A stretch of DNA of 64,000 nucleotides from Sordaria brevicollis (GCA_033439795.1 JAUTDP010000002.1:5022001-5086000); one strand, 5' to 3'; shown: positions 1 to 11,957, counted from the first letter of the stretch. The notes: generated by a model from the letters alone, not told the origin. Made by a program: numbers and translations.

Positions 1-539
1 CCATTTTGACCAATGAGATGACAGAAAAACACCACGCTTTGGATGCCGTTTCTGTGCCTCGAGGGTGCATCGCGTGCATCACCATCTCACAAAAAAACAC
101 CAGTGACATGTACCGGTTGGGGTAGCATGGCACGAGGATGGGGACTTGAAATGGCCTATGAAAACATCAAGTTGGTTTGGAGGACAGTTGGTGAGAAGCT
201 GCCATTAAAAACCGTTCCTTCCGGATCACCTCCGAACTGACCGGCGCCGGATTACCGGGATTTGTGGGTCACCCGTCCCGAAAACCGGAGTCAGTCGGTC
301 CCGAAGCTTCAGATTCCCGGGGAAACTGCTACCAGGTGATACTCGTCCCCGACCTTTCTTTCCATTTTTTGGGGTATTTATCTTCAGGACAGGGCGGTCC
401 TTGGGATCTCCCTCCTTCTTCCTCAAGCCAATTCCAATCCAAAGCACAACATGTCATTTCACTATCCATTATATAGGTATGCTAAACCACAGCTACTCAA
501 CAGGTCATAGAGTCGTTACAATTCTTCACAACACACTCA
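1..539. other. intergenic, left edge of window
   Basis: This stretch lies downstream of the HeLo-pseudokinase gene, which ends at 540 on the minus strand, so its right end should hold that gene's 3' UTR. Only short overlapping frames without recognisable domains are present. I see no RNA gene or repeat. Confidence 0.6.
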
Positions 540-2996
540 TCACACCCTCACAGCCTCCAACTCCTCTATAACGTACTTGGTAAAGGCCTCCTGCAAGCGA
601 ATGCCAACCTCCGAGTCCGTCGACTGATCCGGAACATCTTCAACGCCGAATCCGTTTGGCCCGTGAGCCCACAAACACCTTTCCACGGCTCTCCGGTACC
701 TGTCTCCCATGGTATTGCGAAGGTCTTCCACTGGGTTGAGCTTGCCAGCCTCGATGCATGGCGCACTCGGGCCTATGTACGTACCGAGCAGCCACTCCCT
801 CACCTCCTTTGACTGGTGCAGAGGAACCGATGGTTTTTCTCTCCTCTTGACTTCTCCTCTTTCCAAGACGCAAACCTCTTCTTCCCTCTTCACCTCGGGA
901 CTTCTGACGCTCAGATGCAGAATCTCGTGGAGTGGCTGCCAATGTCCGATCTCCAGCAGCATCAAACCAAGACTGTACAAGTCGTACGTCTTGCGCCAGT
1001 TCTGCTCAGTCGGGTGTTCCCGTTGAATCGAGGGCCATCGGTACAAGTCCCAGGCTGTATCGAGACTGCGGGCCGTTGTCTGGCTGTTCTCCGGTCGCGA
1101 GTATTCAAAGCCCGAAAGAAGCGGCTCGCGTAGCTCTCTCCAGTAACTGTAGCGCATCAATCGGCGCATATCGTTTTCCCCAGGCTCATCATACATGCTG
1201 GGGGAATCCAAAGGAAGTAGGACGTTCGCACTGAGCACTCCCTTGTGCAGCCAGTTGACGGCATGCAAGTTCAAAACCGTTGAGCAAAGCTTCAAAGCAA
1301 GGTCAAGACGTTGCGATATGCTCGGCTTGTACGCGTCGATGCCCAACAGGTCATAGAGCGAGACGAGCTCAGTGCTATCCCAAATAGTGCCTCCAGAATA
1401 CTTGAACACCAAGCCATACCGCTCCGTTCCAAACACATCCCGATCGTCCAAAAAGCCGATGCACTCGGGCACATGAAGCGACGCCGGTTTTGGAAGACGC
1501 AACATCTGAGCCAGAGTAAGTGTTCGCAAGTATGACTCCCGCTCTTTGATCGAGCCCTCCGGGTAATCGCCCATGGCCTTCCACTCGATCCAAACCGAGA
1601 TCTCGTCTTCTCCACTCAGGCTATCAGGATCCTCCACGGTGAGATACCCGCGCGGTCGCGAGATGCGACTGGGATCGACTCCATCTGGCTCTGCCAACTG
1701 AAAGACCTCCGAGAAATCGACGTGTCCTTCTTTATTCGGGTCACCATACCGCGTGACAGTAATCTCCGTGCCAAACTCCGTCTCCAGCCTATCTCCCTTC
1801 GTTGAATCATTCAGCGTCCTCAACATCTGCTCCGAAACTTTCGCCATCCTTTTGAGTCTCACCAAATCTCTCACCTCATTCACCAACCTCCTCCCTCTCT
1901 GCTTCTCTCTTGGAACCCGAAACATCCCACCTTCATCGTCCGTTAAACCATCATCATCATCATCACTCTTGTCACCAACAACCAACATCTTCCCCAAAGC
2001 AGCCACCATATCCTGCAACTCCCCAATCCCATCCCGCGCCAAAATCATCTCTCGATAAGTCTTGGCGACAATCTCATCCATCTTCTCTTGGTGGCTGTTG
2101 CGCATCAACTCATGAAGTCGTTCCGTCAACGAGTGCAGATCAAGCAAAAGTGCTTCAAACGCTTCTTGGTCGACCATCACCCACCGGACTCGGACGGGGT
2201 GCGTGATTACATCTTTGGTATGGGCGAGGAAGCGGCGGATGTGGTTCGTTCCCTTTCGGTGGGAGTCGGCTTGCTTGGGAAGGGGTGAGAGAAGGGATGA
2301 CTTGGTGGATTGATCGTAGGATACGGCCAACGAAGATATTTTGAGGAGGGACTCTTCCGTCTTTAGCTGCGGGACTGATTTCGTTTGGGCGGACTTGGTG
2401 GTGTCGGGTGAAGAAGTGCTTTTCTTCAAGGATTTCTCTTCCTCTGCATGACCAGTAACTGTCCGATTCGTATCCTTCGGTCTTCGCTCCAGAGGTTTCC
2501 AGGGCTTTTTCGGACTTTCGTTCCCTTTGCCCTCGTCTTTTTTACCCCCCTTCTCCTGTTGAGAGGTCGACGACTGCTGAGGCTTGACACCAACAACCTC
2601 ATCCGGAATCAACTCATTTCCATACCGCTCATTCAACTCCCTAAACTCGGCCAACAACCATTGAATCCTGGACAGAATCAAGATCAGCTCGGTGGAGTTG
2701 GTGTTGAGGGCCGAAGCCAACGCAGCAATTCTCTTTCTCTCGTCCGCCTCTTCATTTTTCTTCTTCTCATCGGAAGACCCATAACTAGAGGTAGTAGACG
2801 GAGAAGAGGAAAGAAGAGGGTCAATAAGCCCAACGGCTTTAGCCCACGCCAACACCCGATTATACTCGATTATCAGCTGCAGTCGGTACTTTTCGCATTC
2901 TTGGGGGAAATCAACCAGCGCTGAGAGGAATTTAAACAGGCGGACGGTGTTGTCGAAGACTACTTGGGTGAGCTCGAGGGCTGAGAGGGGGTCCAT
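540..2996 (-). CDS. HeLo-domain protein with C-terminal kinase-like (pseudokinase) domain
   Basis: Intronless frame; 818 aa from the ATG at 2996. An in-frame ATG 39 nt upstream (3035) is possible, but MDPLSALEL is the usual kind of HeLo N terminus. Residues about 1-65 and 280-360 look like the HeLo (prion-inhibition and propagation) helical bundle, split by a charged, low-complexity insert. The C-terminal half (about 470-800) is kinase-like. WIEWK may be the beta-3 lysine strand. The catalytic loop reads HKGVLSANVLL, so the HRD aspartate is Gly while the Asn is kept. The DFG position is GFE, and YDLYSLGLMLLEIG matches helix F. This predicts a catalytically dead kinase fold. HeLo proteins of the HET-S type act in fungal regulated cell death and incompatibility by membrane targeting; that role here is inference. 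No amyloid motif or NLR partner is visible in the window. Confidence 0.85.
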   Translation of the reverse strand: MDPLSALELTQVVFDNTVRLFKFLSALVDFPQECEKYRLQLIIEYNRVLAWAKAVGLIDPLLSSSPSTTSSYGSSDEKKKNEEADERKRIAALASALNTNSTELILILSRIQWLLAEFRELNERYGNELIPDEVVGVKPQQSSTSQQEKGGKKDEGKGNESPKKPWKPLERRPKDTNRTVTGHAEEEKSLKKSTSSPDTTKSAQTKSVPQLKTEESLLKISSLAVSYDQSTKSSLLSPLPKQADSHRKGTNHIRRFLAHTKDVITHPVRVRWVMVDQEAFEALLLDLHSLTERLHELMRNSHQEKMDEIVAKTYREMILARDGIGELQDMVAALGKMLVVGDKSDDDDDGLTDDEGGMFRVPREKQRGRRLVNEVRDLVRLKRMAKVSEQMLRTLNDSTKGDRLETEFGTEITVTRYGDPNKEGHVDFSEVFQLAEPDGVDPSRISRPRGYLTVEDPDSLSGEDEISVWIEWKAMGDYPEGSIKERESYLRTLTLAQMLRLPKPASLHVPECIGFLDDRDVFGTERYGLVFKYSGGTIWDSTELVSLYDLLGIDAYKPSISQRLDLALKLCSTVLNLHAVNWLHKGVLSANVLLPLDSPSMYDEPGENDMRRLMRYSYWRELREPLLSGFEYSRPENSQTTARSLDTAWDLYRWPSIQREHPTEQNWRKTYDLYSLGLMLLEIGHWQPLHEILHLSVRSPEVKREEEVCVLERGEVKRREKPSVPLHQSKEVREWLLGTYIGPSAPCIEAGKLNPVEDLRNTMGDRYRRAVERCLWAHGPNGFGVEDVPDQSTDSEVGIRLQEAFTKYVIEELEAVRV

Positions 2997-5900
2997 TGTG
3001 ATTATCGAGGTGAGTGGTTCCGGATGCCCAGACAAAAGGTGGAAGGTGAGGTGAGGTGAGGTCCAAGGAACAGCTCGACTTCACCGTGACGGTATGTATG
3101 TAGTGTAGTGTAAGACGCCAAGACCAGTGATGGTTGTTGCTTGACAACGAAAAAAACAGAAAAAAACAGTGACAGGTCCCAGGTTATCACCGAAAATGGT
3201 GAAAAAGGGTGGGAAAAATGGTATTCCTCCGCAAAACGGCAGAAACAGAAAGCCTTGCTCAGCACATTGCCTAGTATACCTACCTACCTACCCCTCCTCC
3301 ATCGGAATACGCAGGGCTGAGAAGCAAAGCTGACGGCATCATCGTTTTACCCCTCCGTTGGTCTGTCTCAAATGCTGATTGCTTGAATGACGCCCAATCG
3401 GCCATCTGACCAATCATTGTTTAGCCAACGCTGTCGCTGTCTCGAAATTGATCTTCAGCCCTCCCGCCCCGGGCCGCCCGCTACTCGTGAAGTATATAAA
3501 ATCCTACGCCTGGTAATGGGATATCGGTCAAAACTCCCGTCTTCCACTTTTATTCTTCTCTCTTTTCCTTTGCTACGCTTTTCATTCTCGAAGCAAAGGA
3601 ACGGGGAGGGAGGATGTCGTAGTTACGGCGGGGGAGGGGTTTCCGTAGACGGCCGGCCGGCTGGGCACATCTCCATCCATTTTAACCCCCACATCGAGAT
3701 CAAATCTCGACAAAGTTGGAGGTTACACCAACCTATCTGAAGGACGAGAAAAGAAAATTTCCATTCTACTTACCGGCTTAAAATAGTAGGTAGATATGTA
3801 CTATATATCTATACGTCCATTTTGCTGAGAATGCTTCGGACAGCTGTGCTAGCAACGGATCTTTCATTCCTTGAATCCTTCGATTTACTACTTACTCATT
3901 TACAAACCATTGTGTTGTCACGACCATCGTTGATCTTTCTCGTTGTTTGTTGCTAAGGATCACCTCAAGAGAGCTGAGCAATATTCATTTTCGACACCTA
4001 GGGGGATATGATGTCTACATACCTCTACCTAACATGCTTTGGGCCCAGTCGGTCCTACCTACTATAAAAACTTGACTTACTCGGAAATTTGTCTTGAATT
4101 GGTTCACTGTCGCTTAAAGCTTTGGAGTTCGGGTGTTCGACAATGGTTAAAGAGGGTTGTGCTTGTATAGATCTAGAGGTATGTAGATGTGGCGGAAACG
4201 TTTTATACTACTCTTTGAATTGGTAAGTTTGCTAACTTATCATCTCATACCGCAATTTCGTATTTCCCCGAAGGCTGGTATGTGAGGATCAGGTACCTGA
4301 CATGAATGTTGAAAGGCATAAGTAGGCTGTCAACCGGATTGAGGGATAGAAGTTGACCGAACGAGACGAGACGATGGACATGGATGATACTTGGGGGGTT
4401 TATGAGCCGTGATAACCAAGTTTGTTTCCGTCTTAGTTCGCTATTCAGGAACAGACCGAAGAAGCAGCATACACATCACATCACCACCATCATCACTCCC
4501 ACCCAAAACATATCCATCATCGCTTTTTAATGCACTCATCCATTCCACTATGCTACACACCTAAAACCCCCTACCACCCCTTCCCATACTCCTTCTCACC
4601 AGGGGCATCCTCCCCTTCATCCCCCATCCCATATGCTTTACCCCTTTTCTCACCACTCCCTTCTCCATTCATACCTACCCAAAATCAACAGAACGCCCAC
4701 CAATGTATTTAACAACGACTATAATATGATGAATGAATCCTCGCTTTCCCATGGTGCCGAAAGATACATGAATGATATGATATGCTTCTTCTTCTTCTTC
4801 TTCTTCTTCCTCCATTCGCCCCCCATATTCTTCGCTGGCTACCTGACTTTTGCGCTCCTTTGCTTTTGTTTATAACCCTTATGCCCAAAAAGTGTTTATC
4901 CTCCTCTTACTATGGTATGTCATAAAACATTATCTTGTAGCCCTCCTCTTTCTTCCTTCTCCTCGGTTGATGTGGTCGTATACACTCCTTGGTTTCAATG
5001 TCGATGCCGAGTTGGGTGAATTCGGATGAATAGGGCTGCTACCCACGAGCAGTGGTGGTTGGTGGTCGTTGTTGTCTGATCCGTCCTTGTAGAGGTACGA
5101 TGCTCCTAGTCGATCTCGACTGTGCCCGCGGAGATCCATGGTTGCCAGCCGAGTTGTGCCCCGCTGCTCGCCCTCCCCGCTGGTTTTTTTTTCGTGCTTG
5201 TCCCAACGAAGTGAACTCGAATCTTTCCAGCCTTCCACCAACAAGAGTCTTCAGTCGTGCCCAGCCATCCCTTTCATCCCCCCGTTCCTCTCCTCCGCTC
5301 ATGCCCTCCTGGGTATAACACGCCTGTACCACTCACTCCCTGACCACGCCACCGACCAGTCCCGTCCTCATCCACCAATACAAAGCTCCCAATAAGTAAC
5401 CTCCAAAAAATCTCCAAGAAGAAAACTATGAAGCACTGTATAGGCAGTTATGCACAAACAGAGAAAAAAAGTAGTAGTTTAAGGGAAGCTACTGTAAAAT
5501 GTGGGGGGTATCTTTTTCGTCACCAATAACTCCTGCCATCCTCATGTCCATCCTCCGCTCGCTGGCTCCTCCGTGTATCTATTCTCCTTTTCTTCCTAGT
5601 GTCGGTTGTCCTTGGTCCTCTTGGAATTTGGTCGTGCTTCGCGTCGACTGCTGATAGTCGTGCTCTGACATGCTGGTCTTGTAGCCACAGGGCCCATCTG
5701 ATTTGTTGAGATGGCTTTGCGGGTCCTGAACATAGCTCTGGGCTTTTGAAAGGGGCCAAGGTTCCGAACCACTCCCGGCCCGTCACCTTCACTCCCCAAC
5801 TCCTTTCTTAATCTACTTATAGTAGCGTTCAATCCACTTCTCACCCTATACCAGTCCGTAAACGTCTCGAGTTAGCAATTTGTTCCTTTTTTTTTTTCCG

Positions 5901-6033
5901 CCATTCATTGCTGCAAAAAATCGACCCGAGAGCGCGCGCGTACGTCCAAAAAGGGTGGCAAAGAAAAAATTCGACCAAATCGCAAAGGGGTCTTCGCAAA
6001 GGTTCGCAAAAAAGGGGTGGTGGATGGTGCTTT
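2997..6033. other. 3-kb gene-free stretch with TATA box and (TTC)n tract
   Basis: This is the 5' region of the HeLo gene plus sequence downstream of rcd1. A TATATAAA box sits at about 3493 on the plus strand, followed by pyrimidine-rich sequence of promoter type, but no convincing frame follows. A (CTT)n microsatellite lies at about 4785-4810. The short frames here (up to about 117 codons) are low-complexity and have no recognisable domain, so a non-coding transcript is the only gene I could suggest. Confidence 0.5.
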
Positions 6034-7338
6034 CTAAAGTCCAAGACCGCTAGTGCTGGGTTCGACTACATTATCGGAGAGGTTGATGAGGAGCTGCGCC
6101 AAGCAACGCTTGGTAGCGGCATCGTCGCGCAGAACCGACGAGAAGGTGGCGTCGCGAAGAGGCTCCGGGAGACACTGGCGGAGTGCCTCGCGAGCGCGAG
6201 CATTATCGGAAAGCCTGTTTCCTGCTGTCAGTACACTTCACCACCACCAGAGATCTCCAGAAAGGAAACTCACCTCAAGAAGCACCTAACAACATGTTTG
6301 AGGAGTCTAGCCGTTTGCTGCTCGACGAGCTGCGCAACCATGTTGCTGAGGACGGTGCCGACGGCGTAGAAGCGCTCGTAGGTGGCGCAGATGTAGTTGA
6401 GACCGTTGTCATCAAGCAAAATCTTTTGGACGATGAAGATGGCTACAGTCTTACTGAGCTCCGACCCGGTCTCCATGATTCTCAAACACAAGGGAATAAT
6501 CTCGGTCGTGAGGAGGAAGTTGATAACCTCGGTCGAGTCGTTCTTGACAAGCGCGCCGATAACTCCCAGAGAAGTAAGCCGAAGATATTCAAACGGACGC
6601 GACTTGGACGTCGTGTTAAGGAAGGGGTAAAGGAAGAGGGGGATGTGTGCTGCGAACAGATAAGTCAGCAGGCTGTAGTCGGTCTTGGCTTGGGCCATAA
6701 GGGGCTACCTACCGTTAAGGAAGAGAGTACGCGTCTCGTTGTGAGAGGCCACGCACTGGAGGAGGGCCAGCGCATTGCAGACCCTGTTAGAAGCAGCAGC
6801 GGTGAGCTGGGAAGGGTTGAGGAGAGTATAAACACTGATAATCTCCTGGAGAAGAGATGTCATAACTCCTATAATAGACAAGGGGGTTAGCGCATGATCG
6901 GCGGGCAAGCCTCGCGCGAGGCTGCTAGACGGGAAGAGGGGGAGGGGCTTCTCCGAGGTCTAAGTCGGCTTGTAACCTACCGAACGAGTGCCAGAGGATC
7001 AGGGCCAGTTCGGGAACCTGCTCCCGCTTCTTGCTCAGCTCCAGGAGTGCGGCCTCCCTGGTGTTCTCGTTCAACAGGTCGGCGATGTACTGCAGCGTCC
7101 TACGGTTGTCGTCCGAGACCACGGGTTCAATGGCATTATCCTGCGCATGGGTGGCAGCAGCGAGGGCATTCACATTGTTATGTGCGCCGGCCATGCGGTT
7201 GTAGTGCTGCTGCTGGGCAACATTGGCGGCGGCGGCGGCAGCCTGGGCATGCTGGTGGTGGGAGGTCTGCTGGTGAAGCCAAGCAGAGTCGGCCTGGGGG
7301 TACTGGTGATGGCCGTAGACATGAGGATTCTGCATCAT
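6034..7338 (-). CDS. rcd1: Rcd1/CNOT9 (Caf40) subunit of the CCR4-NOT complex
   Basis: Four exons on the minus strand: 7338-6981, 6868-6713, 6649-6274 and 6214-6034, giving 356 aa. Splice phases restore the conserved protein exactly, for example [26 protein letters not shown] and [15 protein letters not shown]. After a His/Gln/Ala-rich N-terminal tail of about 90 residues comes the full armadillo-repeat domain, with near-universal blocks such as [36 protein letters not shown] and [11 protein letters not shown]. The family is a core scaffold of the CCR4-NOT deadenylase and binds RNA and translational repressors; in fission yeast it is needed for nitrogen-starvation differentiation. Introns are 58-112 nt with standard signals. 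The gene is tandem with dbp9 upstream. The ATG at 7338 is followed directly by a second Met codon. Confidence 0.95.
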
Positions 7339-7681
7339 CTTGGGCTATGTGTTCGGACGAAGGTTTGCGAGGAAGTTGATCAAAGACGTCGAGACTGTCT
7401 GGTATGAATCGGGGTGGCGCTGAAGTTGGTGGTTATCTGTCGCCAGGAACTTGACGATGGGGCAACGGCAGGCCGGGCGGCATGAGAGGGGTGTAGTCGG
7501 TCGCGTAGAGGGTCGTCGTCGATTGCAGGTATATGACAGCGGTCAACGTGGTGTCTTCGGGCGGGTATCGTCAAGTATAGAGGTGTGGGAGAGGCGACGT
7601 CAAGGTTTGAGAGAGCAAGGGTTGTGGTGGTTTGGGAGCAGGCTGGCTGTTGGTTGACCCCAGACCGAGATGGAGAACAAA

Positions 7682-7716
<35 letters not shown>
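7682..7716. repeat. (GGC)n trinucleotide repeat upstream of rcd1
   Basis: About 11.7 uninterrupted GGC units, read as CCG on the rcd1 sense strand, about 345-380 bp upstream of the rcd1 start codon. It probably lies in the 5' UTR or core promoter. Confidence 0.9.
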
Positions 7717-8111
7717 ATTAAAGTGCAGATTGCAGAAAACAGTCACAGGCCCGGCAGGCAAAAGGACTTGATGATCGCGGGCGGGTCTTTTAGAAGATTG
7801 GTATAGTGTAAAACGCAAAGTACAGAAAAAGAGAGAGAGAGTGGTTTGTATTGTTGGTAGTGTAGAGGAAGTGGTTGTCGGTGAAGTGTGGAGAGAGAAG
7901 AGAGGCTGTCGTAGTGTATGGAATTTGGCAAGAATCAGGATGAAAGAAGCTGGATGGCGCCGTCCGCCTGCTGGAGTAGACTCGTCTCCTGCTCCTACCG
8001 GCGTTCGAGGGTCACACCCACAGCGGGCAGAGCGGTCCAGAGCCGCACCCGACGATAGTTTGCGCACGGACCAGCGAGCTCGACGTGTGGGGAAGCTTCG
8101 GTCCAGTCCCG

Positions 8112-8185
8112 GTTCTTTATCCTCAGATAACCCTGGACTGAGCCTCTGGACACATATAACCCTACTATACCCAGGGATAAAGAAC
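8112..8185. repeat. short inverted repeat, 11-bp perfect arms
   Basis: Arms GTTCTTTATCC (8112-8122) and its exact complement (8175-8185) flank a 52-nt spacer containing several CCCTGG/GTCCAG pieces. It lies between rcd1 and dbp9. It could be a hairpin, a dimeric factor site, or chance. Confidence 0.5.
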
Positions 8186-8627
8186 GCTGATTGGTTAACA
8201 CATGCCGGCTACATTTCTATCAGATCAATCATCAAACCTGCTCTTCGGGTCGGGAGATCAACACATGGCAATGCTCATCAGATGAAATGCAGTCATATGA
8301 AAGTGAATGTGAAGCGAGGCTCATATGAGCAAAATATAGCACATCTACAAACGCCACGTGTATAACCGCCCTCGCGGGTGACTTTTTTCATCCCATCTCA
8401 GACCATGTTATCAGCCTTACATGGTAACACATCTATCTCACCTTCATGTCAGATACAATTGTTCATCTGCAACAATATCTTATTCCCTTTCTTAAGACCA
8501 ACAAAGCCTAACCTAGGTATTTTTTGACAAGCCATCCGTACAAACACCGTAAAATGCAAACCCTTTTCTGGTCTACCAGACGCCCCATCCCCGTCTATCA
8601 AGTCCAGTCCCCTCACATGCGACTAAC

Positions 8628-10869
8628 TCAACGTCTCAAACTCTTCAAAACATTCTTCCTCCCCCCCGGCCCCTTCTTATACTTGCCCTTCTGTCCCTTA
8701 CCCCCGGGTCCCTTACCCTTTTTGTGTCTCCTCTCATCCATCGGTTTTTTGAAGGGTACAAACCCGACCGTACCCTCCGCCAGCGCGTTCTTGCCGTCTT
8801 TAGGCAGAAGATACTCGGGCACGTGCTTGAGGTGAGCCTGCTGGCGCATCTTGGTGCCCAGCTCGCCGTCGTGGCGCAGGTGCGAGAGCTCGTTGGGGTT
8901 TTCCTCGAAATACCGCTTGAGGGTTTCGGAGCGCAAAAGTTCTTGTCGGAGTTCGCGCGTGCGGGCTTCGCGGATTGCTACTTTTGTTACGGCGCGGAGG
9001 GCTAGAGAAAGTGTTAGCAAAGGGGGATGGGAAGAGAAAAGGGGAGGGGGGGAAAAGCGTACCATCGTTCATACGATACCGGAAAGCCTCCATCTGGTCC
9101 TTGTTAAAGTTGTACGGCTCCAGCTTGCGGTTGAGCTTGGCCTGCTGGCGCATGATCTTGGCCAGAACCTTCTCGTCCTTTTCGCACTGCTTGATGGAGG
9201 TGGGCTTGTGCTTGCCAAAGAGGTCGTGGGGGACGACCATGGAAAGAGCAATACCGGCGCGACCGGCGCGGGCGGTGCGGCCTATCCGGTGGATGTAGGA
9301 CGAAGAAGAGGTGGGCATGTCAAAGTTGATGACGGCGGCGACGTTTTTGAAGTCGATGCCTGTTGTCACGTAGTCAGTATCAGCGGTCACTAGGTTAGGA
9401 AAGACAGGAAGCAACATACCTCGCGAAACACCATACTCCTGATCCCTCCTACCCTTCTTCTTCTTTCCCTTTCCACCCTTCTTGTCGCCGTCCTCCTTCT
9501 TCTCCTCCTTCTCCTTCTGCTCCACCTTGTGTTCATCCTCCAAGAAAACCTCGCTCCTCTCATCGCTCGCAATAATGATATCATAAATACCCCTATTAAA
9601 CTCCTCAATGATCTTGATCCTAGTATTAATCGGCAGCTCCGAGTTCAGAACACAGCTCCTGATACTAAACTGCTCGAAAAACAGCTTGAGCCTGTACGCG
9701 CGATCAATGTCCGCCACAAACACCAGACAGGGGCCCTTGATGAGCTGCAGCTTGAAGATCAGGTACGAAATCAGCCACTTGTCGTCCTCGCCGCACTTGA
9801 CGTAGAACTGCGTGAGCTTCTCGTCCTCGGCGCTGAATTCCTCCTTGAGATCGAGCAGGGTCGGGTTGCGGCAGAAGAAGGCCTTGAGGGTGTCGAGCTC
9901 GTCGGAAACAAGAGTGGCGGACATCATGGTGGTTTGCACGCCGCCCTTGGGCAGGGAGCGCGCGATGTTTTCCATGTCTTCGTCGTAGCCGTAGGACAGC
10001 ACGAGGTCGGCTTCGTCGAGGACCAGGTATTGGAGCTTGGCGACGGAGAGAGCCCCGGATTCGATGTTGTGCCAGGCGCGAGCGGGCGTGGAGACGATCA
10101 CGTCGGGGGCGTTGGCGAGGAGGGAGCGAAGGACGGCGTCGGAGACGTTGTCGGTCAGCTTGGCGGATTGGATGTCCTTGGTGCAGAAGGCGGAGAAGGC
10201 GTCGATGGCTTTGTGGACTTGGTCGGCGAGTTCGCGCGTGGGGACGAGGATGAGGGCGGAGGTGAAAGGGGTAGCGTCGGTCTGTTTGTGCGGTTTTGTT
10301 AGCATCACCACCTTCTCTCTTGTTATTTCCCAAGTGACAAGGTTACTCACAGCCTTCCTCTTAAGAATGCCACTCAACACAGGCAACACATACGCCGCCG
10401 TCTTGCCCGATCCCGTCTTCGCCTTGCACAGCACGTCCTGGCCTGCCAGCGCGAGTGGGATAGCCCTCCTTTGCACGAGCGTCGGCTTCTCAAAGCTCTG
10501 TTTCGCGACAGCCTGTACGAGGCGGGGGTCAAGACCCAGGTCGGAGAAGGTCAGGTCGGCATCGTCCTTTTGGTCCTCCTTCTTCTGGTCCTTCTGCTGC
10601 TTCTTCTCGTCCTTCTCGTCTTGTTGTTTCTGCTCGTCCTTTAGTTGCTGCTCGAGTTGTTGCTCCTCCTCGGTCTGTAGTTGCTCTAGTTGTTGGGTCG
10701 TCTGCTCGAGCTTTTCCTCCAGCTGCTGTGGCTTGACATCCTGCGACTTGTTGGACTTCTTCTCCTTCTTTTCCTTTTTCTCGGTCGAGGACTTCTTGGT
10801 CTTCTTCTGGGTCTGGGGCTCGGTCACGGCCGACGGCTCGTCCGTCTCGTTCAACTTGCGCTTGGCCAT
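8628..10869 (-). CDS. dbp9: ATP-dependent DEAD-box RNA helicase Dbp9
   Basis: Four exons: 10869-10351, 10281-9420, 9359-9063 and 9001-8628, giving 683 aa. A Lys/Glu/Gln-rich N terminus of about 100 residues precedes the helicase core. The core has the Q-motif region (FSDLGLDPR, then [14 protein letters not shown]), motif I AKTGSGKT, motif Ia PTRELADQV, motif [18 protein letters not shown], motif III SAT, motif V around GIDFKNV (rebuilt across intron 2), and motif [13 protein letters not shown] basic C terminus ends in Lys/Gly-rich sequence. [15 protein letters not shown] and the long insert before motif V are typical of the Dbp9/DDX56 branch, which works in the nucleolus on pre-60S (27S rRNA) assembly. 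Introns are 60-69 nt, two with a GCTAAC branch site. The start at 10869 was chosen over an in-frame ATG at 11145 because the family begins near a MAKRKL-like N terminus. Confidence 0.95.
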
Positions 10870-11957
10870 TGTAGTTGGGGTATCTGGGTTGTGATGTCTG
10901 GTATTAATCTGGTGTGAAGCGACAGTAGTTGAGAGACAGTAGGTAAGAAAGGTCGAAGGGTGTCCGGAATCAGTGAACGAGAAGTGGTCGTAATGATTTT
11001 GATGAAGACTGGAGAAAATGGAAGATGGAAAAATGTTTGGAAGTGGAGGAGGGGCTGCACTCGAGCTACGAAACTGATCGATCCCAATTCGAATCAACCA
11101 AAAGTTTGGGAAAAATTTCGACGGGGACTCGCCCAGGCTCTGCACCCACTGATTGGCCAGCGCTACCTGTCCACTTCACAGTGGACTTTGGCGCTAGCGC
11201 ACCGGCAGCTCGTTGCCCCACAAAAGCTTAATCCAACAACCCCCACAGCGACCAGGGGATCAACCTTCTCAAGGCTGGGCTGTTCGCGATAGAGGTAGGT
11301 ATCCAGGGGAAGTTGATCATTCCATGCTGGGCTCACTGTTCTTCAGCCTTACAATCCACGCCCTACGATGTAAGAAGCACCGGCTATCACACCTCAGAGT
11401 TCATGTCAAGGTCACATTACGACAAGCACCCAGAAAGGTAGACACACCAATTTATATTGAAAGCCTACAAGAAATAAACATGAAACATTTGATCCATAAC
11501 CCAAAGATAACCCTTAAAGCAATTCATCGTTTTCGTTTTGCTCAATCAAACCCATTCCAAATTCGCACAGAAAGAGAAAAGAGACAGACGCTGAGAGTCA
11601 AACTATTCATCCAACACGAAATGAACACAATTGACCTGACCGATCTACGCTTGCGCAAACCAACCATACCGGGTTTCCATCGCACGAGGACTCTGGTGTC
11701 AACTGTCGCCAAGCCAGAAGAACGAAGGCCGATGACAGTTTTTGTTTCAACATCCACGTACCACATCCCTCGTCCTTTTACTACCTCAACATCCAAACAA
11801 CCCGGTCTGAAGTCGCTCAAGAAGGCTCGTAGCGGCTCGGATGTCCTTGCCTTGGTACAACATAATCCACCCAACGGCTCGGTGAAGAACCATCCCTATA
11901 ACGGCTCGACGAAAAATCATTTTCGCCAAGATAGTAACCAGAAGGCGTTGGCTCAAC
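10870..11957. other. promoter of dbp9 and 3' flank of the SR-protein gene
   Basis: Both neighbours are on the minus strand. An inverted CCAAT box (ATTGG at 11152-11156) lies about 285 bp upstream of the dbp9 ATG. The long plus-strand frame that begins here belongs to the antisense of the SR-protein last exon and is not a gene. Confidence 0.5.
11152..11156 (-). promoter_or_regulatory. CCAAT box upstream of dbp9
   Basis: CCAAT on the dbp9 sense strand, about 285 bp before its start codon, a usual distance for a CBC/Hap-type site. Only the pentamer supports this. Confidence 0.35.

Larger units (their letters stand above)
7339..8627. other. leader/promoter region of rcd1 and 3' flank of dbp9
   Basis: Holds the presumed 5' UTR and promoter of rcd1, including a (GGC)n tract at 7682-7716, a short GA run near 7830, and an 11-bp inverted repeat at 8112-8122/8175-8185. 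Small minus-strand upstream frames exist, one with a poly-Pro run made by the triplet repeat. I do not believe any of them is a gene. Confidence 0.55.

Noticed and set aside
7600..8067. 155-codon minus-strand frame upstream of rcd1 with poly-Pro
   Set aside because: The Pro run is the (CCG)n repeat in the leader; no conserved segment.
9529..10894. two plus-strand frames of 257 and 285 codons
   Set aside because: Antisense shadows of the Dbp9 helicase core and its Lys/Glu/Gln-rich N terminus.
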